IMG/VR virus record: IMGVR_UViG_3300042362_000122
Location: 1-37,970 of that record
From: a virus
Reading direction: 5' to 3' (one strand)
DNA: 37,970 bases
Under the pieces are notes generated by a model. That model had not been told where the DNA came from. It did no database searches and saw only the letters and a list, made by a program, of their open reading frames with translations. The translations under genes and the position numbers were made by a program. The number at the start of each line of letters is the position of its first letter. Position 1 is the first letter of the stretch. Shown piece after piece: positions 30,960 to 37,970 of this stretch.

Positions 30960-31231
30960 GATGGCCGAACCGGCCGAACCCGAACCGGCCCCGGTTCGCG
31001 GCCGGCAGCTGGCCGGCCCCGGCCGATGGCCCCGGCATGGTGGCTGGCATGGCGAGGCATGGCGCGCTCGGCGCCAGCTGGCGGCCGGCAGCAGCTCGGC
31101 GCGCAGCTCGCGGCCGGTGGCCGCGCGCCGATCGGGCGCCAGCTCGCGGCCGCTCGCGCTCGGCGTGCTGCAGTGCAGCAGACGGCCCCCGGGGAGGGCC
31201 GGCGGCCGGCCGGTCACGAGCCGGTGGTACC
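30960..31231. repeat. Right GC-rich repeat flank of the island
   Basis: No supported gene is present. The stretch starts with GAACC/GGCCGAACC words and becomes almost pure GC, with GCCAGCTGGCGGCC, GCCGGCAGCAGCTCGG and GCGCGCCG words that also occur at 28074-28302. Open frames cross it on both strands only because stops are rare in such DNA. Confidence 0.7.
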
Positions 31232-31254
31232 GCAAAAATTTTTTTATTTTTTGC
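31232..31254. promoter_or_regulatory. AT-rich inverted repeat upstream of the terminase genes
   Basis: GCAAAAA (31232-31238) pairs with TTTTTGC (31248-31254) around T-rich sequence. It lies at the sharp edge between the GC-rich flank and the packaging genes, 92 bp before the small terminase. It may be an easily melted or bent site, or a weak bidirectional terminator. Downstream to 31346 no clear sigma70 promoter is visible. Confidence 0.4.
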
Positions 31255-31346
31255 ACACCGCTCAAAGAATCCTTTACATTTGCGCCTATGGGTCACTTCG
31301 GCCATTTGGTCTTCCAGAAAAAATCGCACCGGCGTAAACTGCACAC

Positions 31347-31817
31347 ATGTTCAAGAGTCTTCCGCTTACCCTTCGTGAAGTGCGCGCCACAGAGGCGACG
31401 CTGGAGCGCATTTACGAATCTGCGTATTTGGGATTGAAGGGTGATGCACTGGCGCTGGCTGCTGGATTACTTCCAGTCGAGTACAACCGACTCAAAGAGC
31501 TTGACCAAATGGCCCAATTGGCCGAACAAAAGGGGCGCGCTGACAGTGAACGCGAGAACAGCCAGCATCTGCTCAACGCCGCCCGGGCGGGCGACGCAAA
31601 AGCCGCGCTTGCTATCCTCCAGCACACCCACGGCTGGGTTGCCAAACAAGCCATCTCCGTCGAGGTCGACCAGCGCATCAGCGTCATCGACGCCCTGCGC
31701 GCTGCTGAGAGCAGGGTCATCGACGGCGCAGTCACAGAAGTGATCGAAAACCAGCCCAGCCCCACGCTACCCAAGCGCGTAGAGAACACGAATGCAGAAG
31801 CCCATCTACAGTCCTGA
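31347..31817 (+). CDS. terS: Small terminase subunit (probable)
   Basis: The protein has 156 residues and overlaps the large terminase start by 26 bp, the usual position. Residues 15-55 are helical with a helix-turn-helix-like part (TLERIYESAYLGLKGDALAL, then AAGLLPVEYNRLKEL). A central coil follows (QLAEQKGRADSERENSQHLL). The segment DAKAALAILQHTHGWVAKQ is seen in many phage small terminases. The end is a Pro/Thr tail. It should recognise the packaging site and stimulate the motor. The ATG at 31347 is preceded by a non-canonical ribosome site. Confidence 0.75.
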   Translation: MFKSLPLTLREVRATEATLERIYESAYLGLKGDALALAAGLLPVEYNRLKELDQMAQLAEQKGRADSERENSQHLLNAARAGDAKAALAILQHTHGWVAKQAISVEVDQRISVIDALRAAESRVIDGAVTEVIENQPSPTLPKRVENTNAEAHLQS

Positions 31818-33318
31818 GGACGAACAGCTCTTGATGACCCGGCTCTGGGGGCCGGCGGTCAAGGACGACCCCGAGGCGTTCGTGCTGTTCGCCTTCCCGT
31901 GGGGGCAGGAGAACACGCCGCTGGCAAAGTACAAGGGCCCGCGCATGTGGCAGCGCCAAGTGCTGCGCGACATCAAGGAGCACATCCAGCGCAACAAGGG
32001 CCAGCTGAACATGGACACGCTGCGCGAGGCGGTCAGTTCTGGGCGAGGCATCGGCAAGTCAGCTTTGGTCAGCTGGCTGATCTTGTGGATGCTGTCCACG
32101 CGGATCGGATCGAGCGTCGTTGTCAGCGCCAACTCCGAGGCGCAGCTGCGCTCGGTGACGTGGGGCGAGCTGACCAAGTGGTCGACGATGGTGATCAACG
32201 CCCACTGGTGGGAGATCAGCGCGACCAAGTTGATGCCGGCCAAGTGGCTGACGGACATCGTCGAGCGCGACCTCAAGAAGGGCACGCGCTACTGGGCCGC
32301 TGAGGGAAAGCTGTGGTCAGAGGAGAACCCCGACAGCTACGCCGGTGTGCACAACCACGACGGCATGATGCTGATCTTCGACGAGGCCAGCGGTATCCCC
32401 GACTCGATCTGGTCGGTGGGCGCGGGCTTCTTCACGGAGAACATCCTCGACAGGTACTGGTTTGCGTTCAGCAACCCACGGCGCAACACGGGGTACTTCT
32501 TTGAGTGCTTCCACGCCAAGCGCGACTTCTGGTCGACGCGGCAAGTGGACGCCAGAACGGTTGAGGACACGGACAAGCAGGTCTACCAGCAGATCATCGA
32601 CGAGTACGGCGAGGACTCCTCACAGGCCAAGGTCGAGGTGTATGGGGAGTTCCCCTCAGCTGGCGACGATCAGTTCATCACGCCGATGCTGGTGGCCGAC
32701 GCGGCCAAGCGCGCGCGGTACAAGGACGAGACGGCGCCGATCGTCATTGGCGTCGACCCGGCGCGAGGCGGGGCAGACTCGACGGTGATCGCCGTGCGGC
32801 AGGGCCGCGATCTGGTGGCGATCCACCGCTACCACGGCGAGGACACGATGACGATCGTGGGCCGCGTCATTGACGCGATCGAGGAGTACAAACCCACGTT
32901 GGTGGTGCTCGACGAAGGCGGCCTCGGGTACGGCATCTTGGACAGGCTGCATGAGCAGCGGTACAAGGTCGTCAGAGGCGTGAACTTCGGCTGGAAGGCC
33001 AAAAACCCGATTATGTACGGCAACAAACGGGCCGAATTGTGGGGGCAAATGAAGGATTGGCTCAAAACCGCGTCGATACCCAACGACAGGGGTTTGAAGT
33101 CCGATCTGACAGGGCCTACCATAAAACCGAATTCGTCGGGTACAATTTTCCTAGAAGGCAAAAAGGAGATGAAAGCCCGTGGGCTGGCCTCGCCTGATGC
33201 CGCCGATGCGCTGGCCGTGACATTCGCGTTTCCAGTCGCGCACCGGCAATATGTTGAAAAGCCCAGCAGTCGCGGTTATGCTGCGAACGGCGTGGCTACA
33301 TCTTGGATGGGGGCTTGA
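31792..33318 (+). CDS. terL: Large terminase subunit
   Basis: The protein has 508 residues. The ATPase has Walker A SSGRGIGKSA (82-91), Walker B MMLIFDEAS (192-200, D197/E198) and a coupling-like AFSNPRRNTG segment (225-234). The nuclease has VIGVDPARGGADST (D322), VVLDEGG (D374/E375) and SPDAADALA (D469, D472). All catalytic residues are intact. It pumps DNA into the procapsid and cuts it. Codon use relaxes after about 33000. The stop overlaps the next start by one base (TGATG). Confidence 0.95.
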   Translation: MQKPIYSPEDEQLLMTRLWGPAVKDDPEAFVLFAFPWGQENTPLAKYKGPRMWQRQVLRDIKEHIQRNKGQLNMDTLREAVSSGRGIGKSALVSWLILWMLSTRIGSSVVVSANSEAQLRSVTWGELTKWSTMVINAHWWEISATKLMPAKWLTDIVERDLKKGTRYWAAEGKLWSEENPDSYAGVHNHDGMMLIFDEASGIPDSIWSVGAGFFTENILDRYWFAFSNPRRNTGYFFECFHAKRDFWSTRQVDARTVEDTDKQVYQQIIDEYGEDSSQAKVEVYGEFPSAGDDQFITPMLVADAAKRARYKDETAPIVIGVDPARGGADSTVIAVRQGRDLVAIHRYHGEDTMTIVGRVIDAIEEYKPTLVVLDEGGLGYGILDRLHEQRYKVVRGVNFGWKAKNPIMYGNKRAELWGQMKDWLKTASIPNDRGLKSDLTGPTIKPNSSGTIFLEGKKEMKARGLASPDAADALAVTFAFPVAHRQYVEKPSSRGYAANGVATSWMGA

Positions 33319-33578
33319 TGGCAAAGAAAGGCGTTTCGCTGTCAGTTGGACGCGGGGAGAAATTGCCCGTGTCTAAAGGCGCTGGCCTGACCGCAAAAGG
33401 GCGGGCCAAGTACAACGCTGCCACCGGCTCCAATCTCAAAGCTCCCGCGCCCAGCCCCAAGACCGAGGCAGATAAAGGCCGCAAGGCCAGCTTCTGCGCG
33501 CGCATGGAAGGGGTCGTCAAAAACGCCAAAGGCGACGCCGAGCGCGCCAAGGCGTCCCTCAAACGATGGAAGTGCTGA
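33318..33578 (+). CDS. Small basic phage protein (DUF6321-like)
   Basis: The protein has 86 residues. The ATG at 33318 shares its A with the terminase stop. A longer reading to 33303 is inside terL. GAGLTAKGRAKYNAATGSNL, then KASFCARMEGVV and a RWKC end follow a pattern I know from many small phage proteins next to terminase or portal (DUF6321-like). It is basic and may bind DNA or the head. Family assignment is from memory. The function is unknown. Confidence 0.6.
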   Translation: MAKKGVSLSVGRGEKLPVSKGAGLTAKGRAKYNAATGSNLKAPAPSPKTEADKGRKASFCARMEGVVKNAKGDAERAKASLKRWKC

Positions 33579-33579
33579 T

Positions 33580-33750
33580 ATGACCTCCCATGCCAAACCC
33601 GGACTCTATGCCAACATCGCAGCTAAACGTGAGCGCATCAAAGAGGGCTCCGGCGAGAAGATGCGCAAGCCCGGCAGCAAGGGCGCGCCCACCGACAAGG
33701 CGTTCCGTGATTCAGCCAAGACGGCCAAGAAGCCGATGAAGGGGAAATGA
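33580..33750 (+). CDS. Small very basic phage protein
   Basis: The protein has 56 residues: [20 protein letters not shown], then [20 protein letters not shown], ending KKPMKGK. The start YANI..KR.RI..GSGEKMR is a recurring pattern of short phage proteins between terminase and portal. It begins one base after the previous stop and overlaps the next start (ATGATG). Its many Lys residues suggest DNA or capsid binding. Confidence 0.65.
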   Translation: MTSHAKPGLYANIAAKRERIKEGSGEKMRKPGSKGAPTDKAFRDSAKTAKKPMKGK

Positions 33751-33911
33751 TGCCGCTGGTCAAGTCATCCTCCAAAGAAGCCTTCCGCAAGAACATCAAG
33801 GCTGAAGTCGCTGCCGGCAAGCCGGTCAAGCAGGCCGTCGCCATCGCCTACAGCGTCAAGCGCGAAGCGGCCAAGAAACCCGCCAGCAAGGCGCCAGCGA
33901 AGAAGAAGTAA
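33747..33911 (+). CDS. Small Lys-rich protein upstream of the portal
   Basis: The protein has 54 residues from the ATG at 33747, or 53 from 33750. [20 protein letters not shown], then IAYSVKREA, is a motif shared by many tiny phage proteins. The end is a [12 protein letters not shown] tail. Its stop overlaps the portal start by one base (TAATG). It may be a nucleoid-like or head-associated protein. The function is unknown. Confidence 0.65.
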   Translation: MMPLVKSSSKEAFRKNIKAEVAAGKPVKQAVAIAYSVKREAAKKPASKAPAKKK

Positions 33912-36172
33912 TGGCAACGATCAACCAAGACCCCTCAGGCATCAACGGCGCAGGCAAAGTGTCTGCGCGCGGTGGCCCGTCGCCTGAAGCGACGCGCGAT
34001 GGCCGCGACAAGCTGCAGCTCATGCGCGATCGACTGCGCATGGCCCTTGGCGCGTACTCTGAGAGCCGCGAGGACGAACTGGACGATCTGCGCTTCATGG
34101 CTGGCTCGCCCGACAACCAGTGGCAGTGGCCGCAGGACGTGCTGGCGACCCGGGGCTCGGTGCAGGGGCAGACGGTCAACGCCCGGCCGTGCCTGACGAT
34201 CAACAAGCTGCCGCAGCATGTGCGGCAGGTCACCAACGAGCAGCGGCAGAACCGCCCCTCGGGCAAAGTCATCCCGGTCAACGATCAGGCCGACGTTGAG
34301 GTCGCAGAGGTGCTCAACGGCATCGTGCGGCACATCGAGTACATGTCGGACGCCGACGTGGCCTACGACACCGCGTGCGAGAACCAAGTCACCTACGGCG
34401 AGGGCTACATCCGTCTGCTGACCGAGTACTGCTACGAGGACTCGTTCGATCAGGACATCAAAATCGCCCGCATCCGCAACTCGTTCTCGGTCTACATGGA
34501 TCCGCTGATCCAAGACCCGTGCGGCGCGGATGCTGAGTGGTGCTTCATCACCGAAGACCTGACGAAGGAAGATTACCAGCGCATGTACCCCGACGCCTCG
34601 CCGGTGTCGACCATCATGGCGCAGGGCATCGGCGATCAGGACATCAGCCAGTGGATCACTGAGGACACGATCCGCATCGCTGAGTACTTCTACATCGACC
34701 ACAAGGACGACACGCTGTACCTCTACCCGGGGAACCAGACCGCGTTCAAGGGCTCGCCGCAGGACAAGACGCTGCGGGCGATGGGCCTGACGCCCATCCG
34801 CGAGCGCCGGGTCGACCGCAAGCGCGTGATGTGGATGAAGACCAACGGCTTTGAGACGCTGGAAGAGCGCGAATGGGCCGGCAACTGGATTCCTGTCATC
34901 CGTGTAATAGGCAACGAGTTCCAAGTCGACGGTCGCATCTTTATCTCGGGCATCGTGCGCAACGCCAAAGACGCGCAGCGCATGTACAACTACTGGACGA
35001 GCCAAGAGGCTGAGATGCTGGCGCTGGCCCCCAAGGCCCCCTTCATCGGCTACGGCGGCCAGTTTGAAGGCTACGAGTACCAGTGGAAGACGGCCAACAC
35101 TCAGAACTGGCCGTATCTGGAGGTCAACCCAGACGTCACAGACGGCTCTGGCAGCGTTTTGCCGCTGCCCCAGCGTGCAGCCCCGCCGCTACCCCAAACC
35201 GGCCTCATTCAGGCCAAAATGGGCGCATCTGAGGACATCAAGTCGACCACCGGGCAGTACGACGCAAGCCTTGGGCAGGTGTCCAACGAGCGCTCTGGCC
35301 GGGCAATTCTGGCCCGCGAGCGCCAAGCTGACGTCGGAACGTACCACTACGTCGACAATCTGGCCCGCGCGGTGCGCTACGTCACGCGCCAGCTGGTCGA
35401 TCTGATCCCGAAAATCTACGACACCCAGCGGATCGCTCGCATCATCGGCATTGATGGCGAGACGAACATGGTCAAGATCGACCCGACGCAGAGCGAGCCG
35501 GTCAAAAAGATCATTGATCAGACTGGCATCGTCATCGACAAGATTTACAACCCATCCGTGGGCCGCTACGACGTCGTGGTGACCACTGGCCCGAGCTATC
35601 TGACCAAGCGTCAAGAGGCAATGGACGCCATGTCGCAGATTCTGCAGGGCAACCCGAACCTGTGGGCCGTGGCCGGCGACCTGTTCGTCAAGAACATGGA
35701 CTGGCCGGGCGCCCAAGAGATGGCCGCCCGTCTGCGCAAGACAATTGACCCCAAACTGCTTGCCAACGAAGACGACGATCCAGCTCTGCAGGCTGCCAAT
35801 CAGCAGATTCAGTCGATGGCGCAGGAGATGCAGCAGATGTTTAACATGCTGCAGAACGTCAACCAGTCGATTGAGGCTCGGGACGTGCAAGTTCGTGAGT
35901 TTGAGGCCAAAGTCAAGGCATTTGATGCCGAAACCAAGCGGATTTCGGCCACAATTGCGGGTATGACGCCAGAACAAATCCAAGACATCGTGATGGGCAC
36001 GCTTGCGGCCGTGCAGGATGTGGGCGATTTGATCCCTCCGCAACAGATGCAAGGGCCTATCATGGCTGAGAGCCCCGGCATGGAGATGGAGATGGGTGAA
36101 ATGGCCCGTCAGGAAGAGGCCCAGCAGGCCACCCCGATGCCCAACGTCGTGCCACAAGGAGGCGCAGCATGA
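33911..36172 (+). CDS. Portal protein, P22-like
   Basis: The protein has 753 residues, close to P22 portal (725). Conserved parts: LRFMAGSPDNQWQWP (about 56-70), CLTINKLPQHVRQVTNEQRQ (about 95-114) with RPSGKVIPV, then EYMSDADVAYDTACENQVTY, NSFSVYMDP, and EDIKSTTGQYDASLGQ (about 440-455) with NERSGRAILARER. The C-terminus is a Gln-rich helix (QQIQSMAQEMQQMFNMLQNV), matching the long barrel of P22-type portals. It forms the dodecameric DNA channel. The end overlaps the next gene by ATGA. Confidence 0.92.
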   Translation: MATINQDPSGINGAGKVSARGGPSPEATRDGRDKLQLMRDRLRMALGAYSESREDELDDLRFMAGSPDNQWQWPQDVLATRGSVQGQTVNARPCLTINKLPQHVRQVTNEQRQNRPSGKVIPVNDQADVEVAEVLNGIVRHIEYMSDADVAYDTACENQVTYGEGYIRLLTEYCYEDSFDQDIKIARIRNSFSVYMDPLIQDPCGADAEWCFITEDLTKEDYQRMYPDASPVSTIMAQGIGDQDISQWITEDTIRIAEYFYIDHKDDTLYLYPGNQTAFKGSPQDKTLRAMGLTPIRERRVDRKRVMWMKTNGFETLEEREWAGNWIPVIRVIGNEFQVDGRIFISGIVRNAKDAQRMYNYWTSQEAEMLALAPKAPFIGYGGQFEGYEYQWKTANTQNWPYLEVNPDVTDGSGSVLPLPQRAAPPLPQTGLIQAKMGASEDIKSTTGQYDASLGQVSNERSGRAILARERQADVGTYHYVDNLARAVRYVTRQLVDLIPKIYDTQRIARIIGIDGETNMVKIDPTQSEPVKKIIDQTGIVIDKIYNPSVGRYDVVVTTGPSYLTKRQEAMDAMSQILQGNPNLWAVAGDLFVKNMDWPGAQEMAARLRKTIDPKLLANEDDDPALQAANQQIQSMAQEMQQMFNMLQNVNQSIEARDVQVREFEAKVKAFDAETKRISATIAGMTPEQIQDIVMGTLAAVQDVGDLIPPQQMQGPIMAESPGMEMEMGEMARQEEAQQATPMPNVVPQGGAA

Positions 36173-36531
36173 AAGCCGCAGATTTCGTCGGCATGTTGTT
36201 CTTGGCGCGGGATGTAGCCCATTCTGTGCACCTGAACACCCGCAGTTTTTCCAAACACATGGCCCTCAACACGTTCTATGACGAGATTGTGGACTTGGCC
36301 GACAAGTTTGCCGAGGCGTATCAGGGGCGGCACGGGCTGATCGGCCCTATCTCTCTGATGAGCGCCAAAAATACATCCAACATCCTCGATTTTCTGCAAG
36401 GGCAGATGGCCGAGATTGACGAATGCCGCTACGAAGTGTGTGACAAAACCGACACGCCGCTGCAAAATATCATTGATGAAATCTCTGGCTTGTACCTGAG
36501 CACGATCTACAAGCTGAAATTCCTCGCGTAA
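36169..36531 (+). CDS. Helical protein (DUF5856/Dps-like bundle)
   Basis: The protein has 120 residues, predicted as a four-helix bundle: FLARDVAHSVHLNTRSFSKH, then MALNTFYDEIVDLADKFAEA, FLQGQMAEIDECRYEVCD, and IIDEISGLYLSTIYKLKFL. It resembles phage DUF5856 proteins, which look ferritin/Dps-like. H and E residues at helix faces (H21, H30, E39) could be metal ligands, but this is not shown. It overlaps the portal stop by ATGA. It may be a head-associated protein or an intracellular Dps-like protein. Confidence 0.55.
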   Translation: MKAADFVGMLFLARDVAHSVHLNTRSFSKHMALNTFYDEIVDLADKFAEAYQGRHGLIGPISLMSAKNTSNILDFLQGQMAEIDECRYEVCDKTDTPLQNIIDEISGLYLSTIYKLKFLA

Positions 36532-36540
36532 GGAGCCGAC

Positions 36541-36843
36541 ATGGAACTTCTCAGACCCCTCTCCGATGCTGACTATCCCGGTCGCACGGTGGCCTACACC
36601 GGCACGGCCGGCAGCACCTCGACTTGGAACCCGGGCCCCGAGGGCGTGGTGGTCTGGTCTACGACCCCCTGCTATGTGGCTGTGGGCGTGGACGTGACGG
36701 CAACGACCGCCAGCACCCCGATTCCTGCGTACACCCCGATCCCGTTCTATCTGGAGCCCGGCTCCGGCGCACCGTGGCGGGTGAGCGCAATTCGTGTTGC
36801 CGACAGCGGCGACATCTACTGCAAGCCGATCAACATCCGATGA
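36541..36843 (+). CDS. Small structural protein
   Basis: The protein has 100 residues, beta-rich: TVAYTGTAGSTSTWNPGPEG, VVVWSTTPCYVAVGVDVT, then FYLEPGSGAPWRVSAIRVAD. The layout is like small jelly-roll virion proteins located near the portal in aquatic podoviruses. AAGGAG precedes the ATG at 36541 and the stop overlaps the next gene as ATGA. It could decorate the head or the portal vertex. No family name is recognised. Confidence 0.6.
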   Translation: MELLRPLSDADYPGRTVAYTGTAGSTSTWNPGPEGVVVWSTTPCYVAVGVDVTATTASTPIPAYTPIPFYLEPGSGAPWRVSAIRVADSGDIYCKPINIR

Positions 36844-37004
36844 GCTGGGGAATCGGCCTTCGCAACTCAGTGGCAATCGGCCTTGCAGGCATTGCCACGC
36901 TTTTTTCGGGCACCCGCGACAGCGGTGCCTCTGTAGGCAATCTTCTCACCGAGTCAGGCGACAACCTCACGCAAGAGGACGGCGGCCTGATCTTGTTGGA
37001 GTAA
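36840..37004 (+). CDS. Tiny protein before the tailspike
   Basis: The protein has 54 residues, starting by an ATGA overlap. A hydrophobic, Gly/Ala-rich first part (SVAIGLAGIATLFSG) is followed by an acidic end, NLLTESGDNLTQEDGGLILL. The TESGD.L..E.GG.ILLE pattern recurs at the ends of other phage structural proteins. It stops 4 bp before the tailspike. It could be a membrane-active or virion peptide. The function is unknown. Confidence 0.55.
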   Translation: MSWGIGLRNSVAIGLAGIATLFSGTRDSGASVGNLLTESGDNLTQEDGGLILLE

Positions 37005-37008
37005 CCAC

Positions 37009-37970
37009 ATGGCCGTGAACCTCTCACCTGTGGGCGGCGTCGCAGCCCAGTTTTTTACCAACAGCGGCGCTCCTCTGACCGGCGGCAAGATTTTCACCTA
37101 TCTGGCCGGCACCACCACGCCTGCTACGACCTACACAAACTCGCAGGGCAACGTCCAGTGGACGAACCCGATCGTGCTCAACGCAGCTGGCCGCGTGCCT
37201 TCTGGCGGTGAGATTTGGCTGACCGACGGCCTGCTGTACAAGTTCGTGCTCAAAGACGCTGACGACGTCACGATCGCCACTTACGACAACATCAGCGGCA
37301 TCAACAGCAACTTCGTTGCGTTTGTCAACCAGCAAGAGATCGTCACGGCCACCGCAGGCCAGACGGTGTTCAACCTTGGCATCAGCTACCAGCCGGGCAC
37401 CAACAGCCTGTCGGTGTTTGTGGACGGCGTAAACCAGTACGGCCCCGGCGCTCAGTACGCCTACACCGAGACTGACAGCGACACGGTGACGTTTACCAGC
37501 GGCCTGCACGTTGGCGCTGAGGTCAAGTTCACCACCACGCAGCAGCAAAGCGCGGGCGCTGTTTCGGCGGCCCAAGTGTCGTTCACTGGGTTCAAAGGAC
37601 AAGTCGGCACGGTTCAAGACCTAGCCGATAATGACGGCTCTAACTGGAGTGGCTTTCAACCTGCAGGCACGGGTGCAGTCGCTCGGTCAGCGCAGGAAAA
37701 AATGCGTGATGTGTTCAGCGTGTTGGACTTTGGCGCTGACCCGACCGGCGTGACTGACAGCACCACGGCAATCAATAACGCGCTGGCGGCAATCTACACT
37801 AGCGGCACGAAGGGCGCCAAACTTGTCTTTCCGCAAGGCACCTATTTGTGCAAAGTCAACATTAACGGCCTCACCAATAACTCAATGGGTGAAAATGGCC
37901 TGTGCATTTCGGGTTACGGGGCCATTCTCAAAGGTAAGCCTACTGAATCGTCTGTGATTTGCGTCAGCGG
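37009..37970 (+). CDS. Tailspike, N-terminal part (continues at base 1)
   Basis: The gene begins with the ATG at 37009 and runs off the right end, continuing to 1043 (about 625 residues in all). Residues 1-70 (NLSPVGGVAAQFFTNSGAPL, then TGGKIFTYLAGTTTP) form a head-binding domain widespread in podovirus tailspikes. Residues 105-185 form a T7-fibre-like beta domain (FVAFVNQQEIVTATAGQTVF, GPGAQYAYTETDSDTVTF). From about 235, VFSVLDFGADPTGVTDSTTA begins the Pectate_lyase_3-type beta-helix. Codon use and GC match the phage core up to about 37620 and then drop, so the gene appears chimeric. Confidence 0.88.
   Translation, partial: MAVNLSPVGGVAAQFFTNSGAPLTGGKIFTYLAGTTTPATTYTNSQGNVQWTNPIVLNAAGRVPSGGEIWLTDGLLYKFVLKDADDVTIATYDNISGINSNFVAFVNQQEIVTATAGQTVFNLGISYQPGTNSLSVFVDGVNQYGPGAQYAYTETDSDTVTFTSGLHVGAEVKFTTTQQQSAGAVSAAQVSFTGFKGQVGTVQDLADNDGSNWSGFQPAGTGAVARSAQEKMRDVFSVLDFGADPTGVTDSTTAINNALAAIYTSGTKGAKLVFPQGTYLCKVNINGLTNNSMGENGLCISGYGAILKGKPTESSVICVS
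37844..37970. repeat. 127-bp terminal overlap, right copy
   Basis: Identical to bases 1-127. See the left copy: it closes the circle inside the tailspike gene. Confidence 0.95.

Noticed and set aside
30799-31437. + strand frame of 212 codons ending inside the small terminase
   Set aside because: Low-complexity product from repeat words, with a tail overlapping terS in another frame.
33935-36157. Two long - strand frames opposite the portal gene
   Set aside because: Both are mirrors of the portal coding sequence, which has clear family motifs.

Overview
The window is one circular double-stranded DNA phage genome, opened at an arbitrary point. Bases 1-127 are repeated exactly at 37844-37970, and the reading frame of a tailspike gene runs across that overlap (37009 to the end, then on to 1043). 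The unique circle is therefore 37,843 bp. The virion genes are those of a short-tailed phage of the P22 type: large terminase, P22-like portal, scaffold, P22-like coat protein, gp4-like and gp10-like tail accessory proteins, three ejection-type internal proteins and tailspikes. I see no integrase, repressor, tRNA, CRISPR array or phage RNA polymerase, so a virulent phage that uses the host RNA polymerase is most likely. High GC and the style of the small modular early proteins suggest a Gram-negative, probably betaproteobacterial (Burkholderiales-like) aquatic host. That host is an inference from remembered protein families, not proven here.

Layout. (a) 31.3-37.0 kb, + strand: small and large terminase, three small basic proteins, portal, and three small proteins. 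(b) 37.0 kb through the ends to 3.2 kb: three receptor-binding-type proteins in visibly AT-richer DNA. (c) 3.2-16.2 kb: promoter, scaffold, coat, two small structural proteins, terminator, head completion and tail proteins, a cupin, three ejection proteins, then lysis (two holin candidates around an M15 peptidase). (d) 16.2-19.9 kb, - strand: zinc ribbon, small coiled-coil proteins, a modular protein, SNF2-type helicase and VRR-NUC nuclease. (e) 19.9-28.0 kb, + strand, diverging from (d) across a shared promoter region: RecB/Cas4-like DUF2800 nuclease, probable ssDNA-binding protein, terminator, five small modular early proteins, family A DNA polymerase and a primase-polymerase/SF3 helicase. 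(f) 28.0-31.3 kb: an accessory island of extreme GC content, holding a four- or five-gene - strand operon with its own terminator and flanked by repeat-rich DNA.

How it works together. Regions (d) and (e) form a self-sufficient replication and recombination module: primase-helicase, polymerase, SSB, RecB-like nuclease, SNF2 helicase and VRR-NUC resolvase-like nuclease. Four direct repeats of about 23 bp directly follow the primase-helicase gene and are a candidate origin. A second repeat field at 30.5-30.95 kb, made of 9-bp tandem units around a perfect 17-bp palindrome, is a competing origin or operator region between the island and the packaging genes. The least explained part is the island operon: a DUF932 protein, a cysteine-rich protein that looks like an Fe-S enzyme, two tiny membrane proteins and a hypothetical leader ORF. 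Its three internal junctions share the same AAGGGG-N6-ATG design with the upstream stop codon overlapping or abutting the ribosome site.
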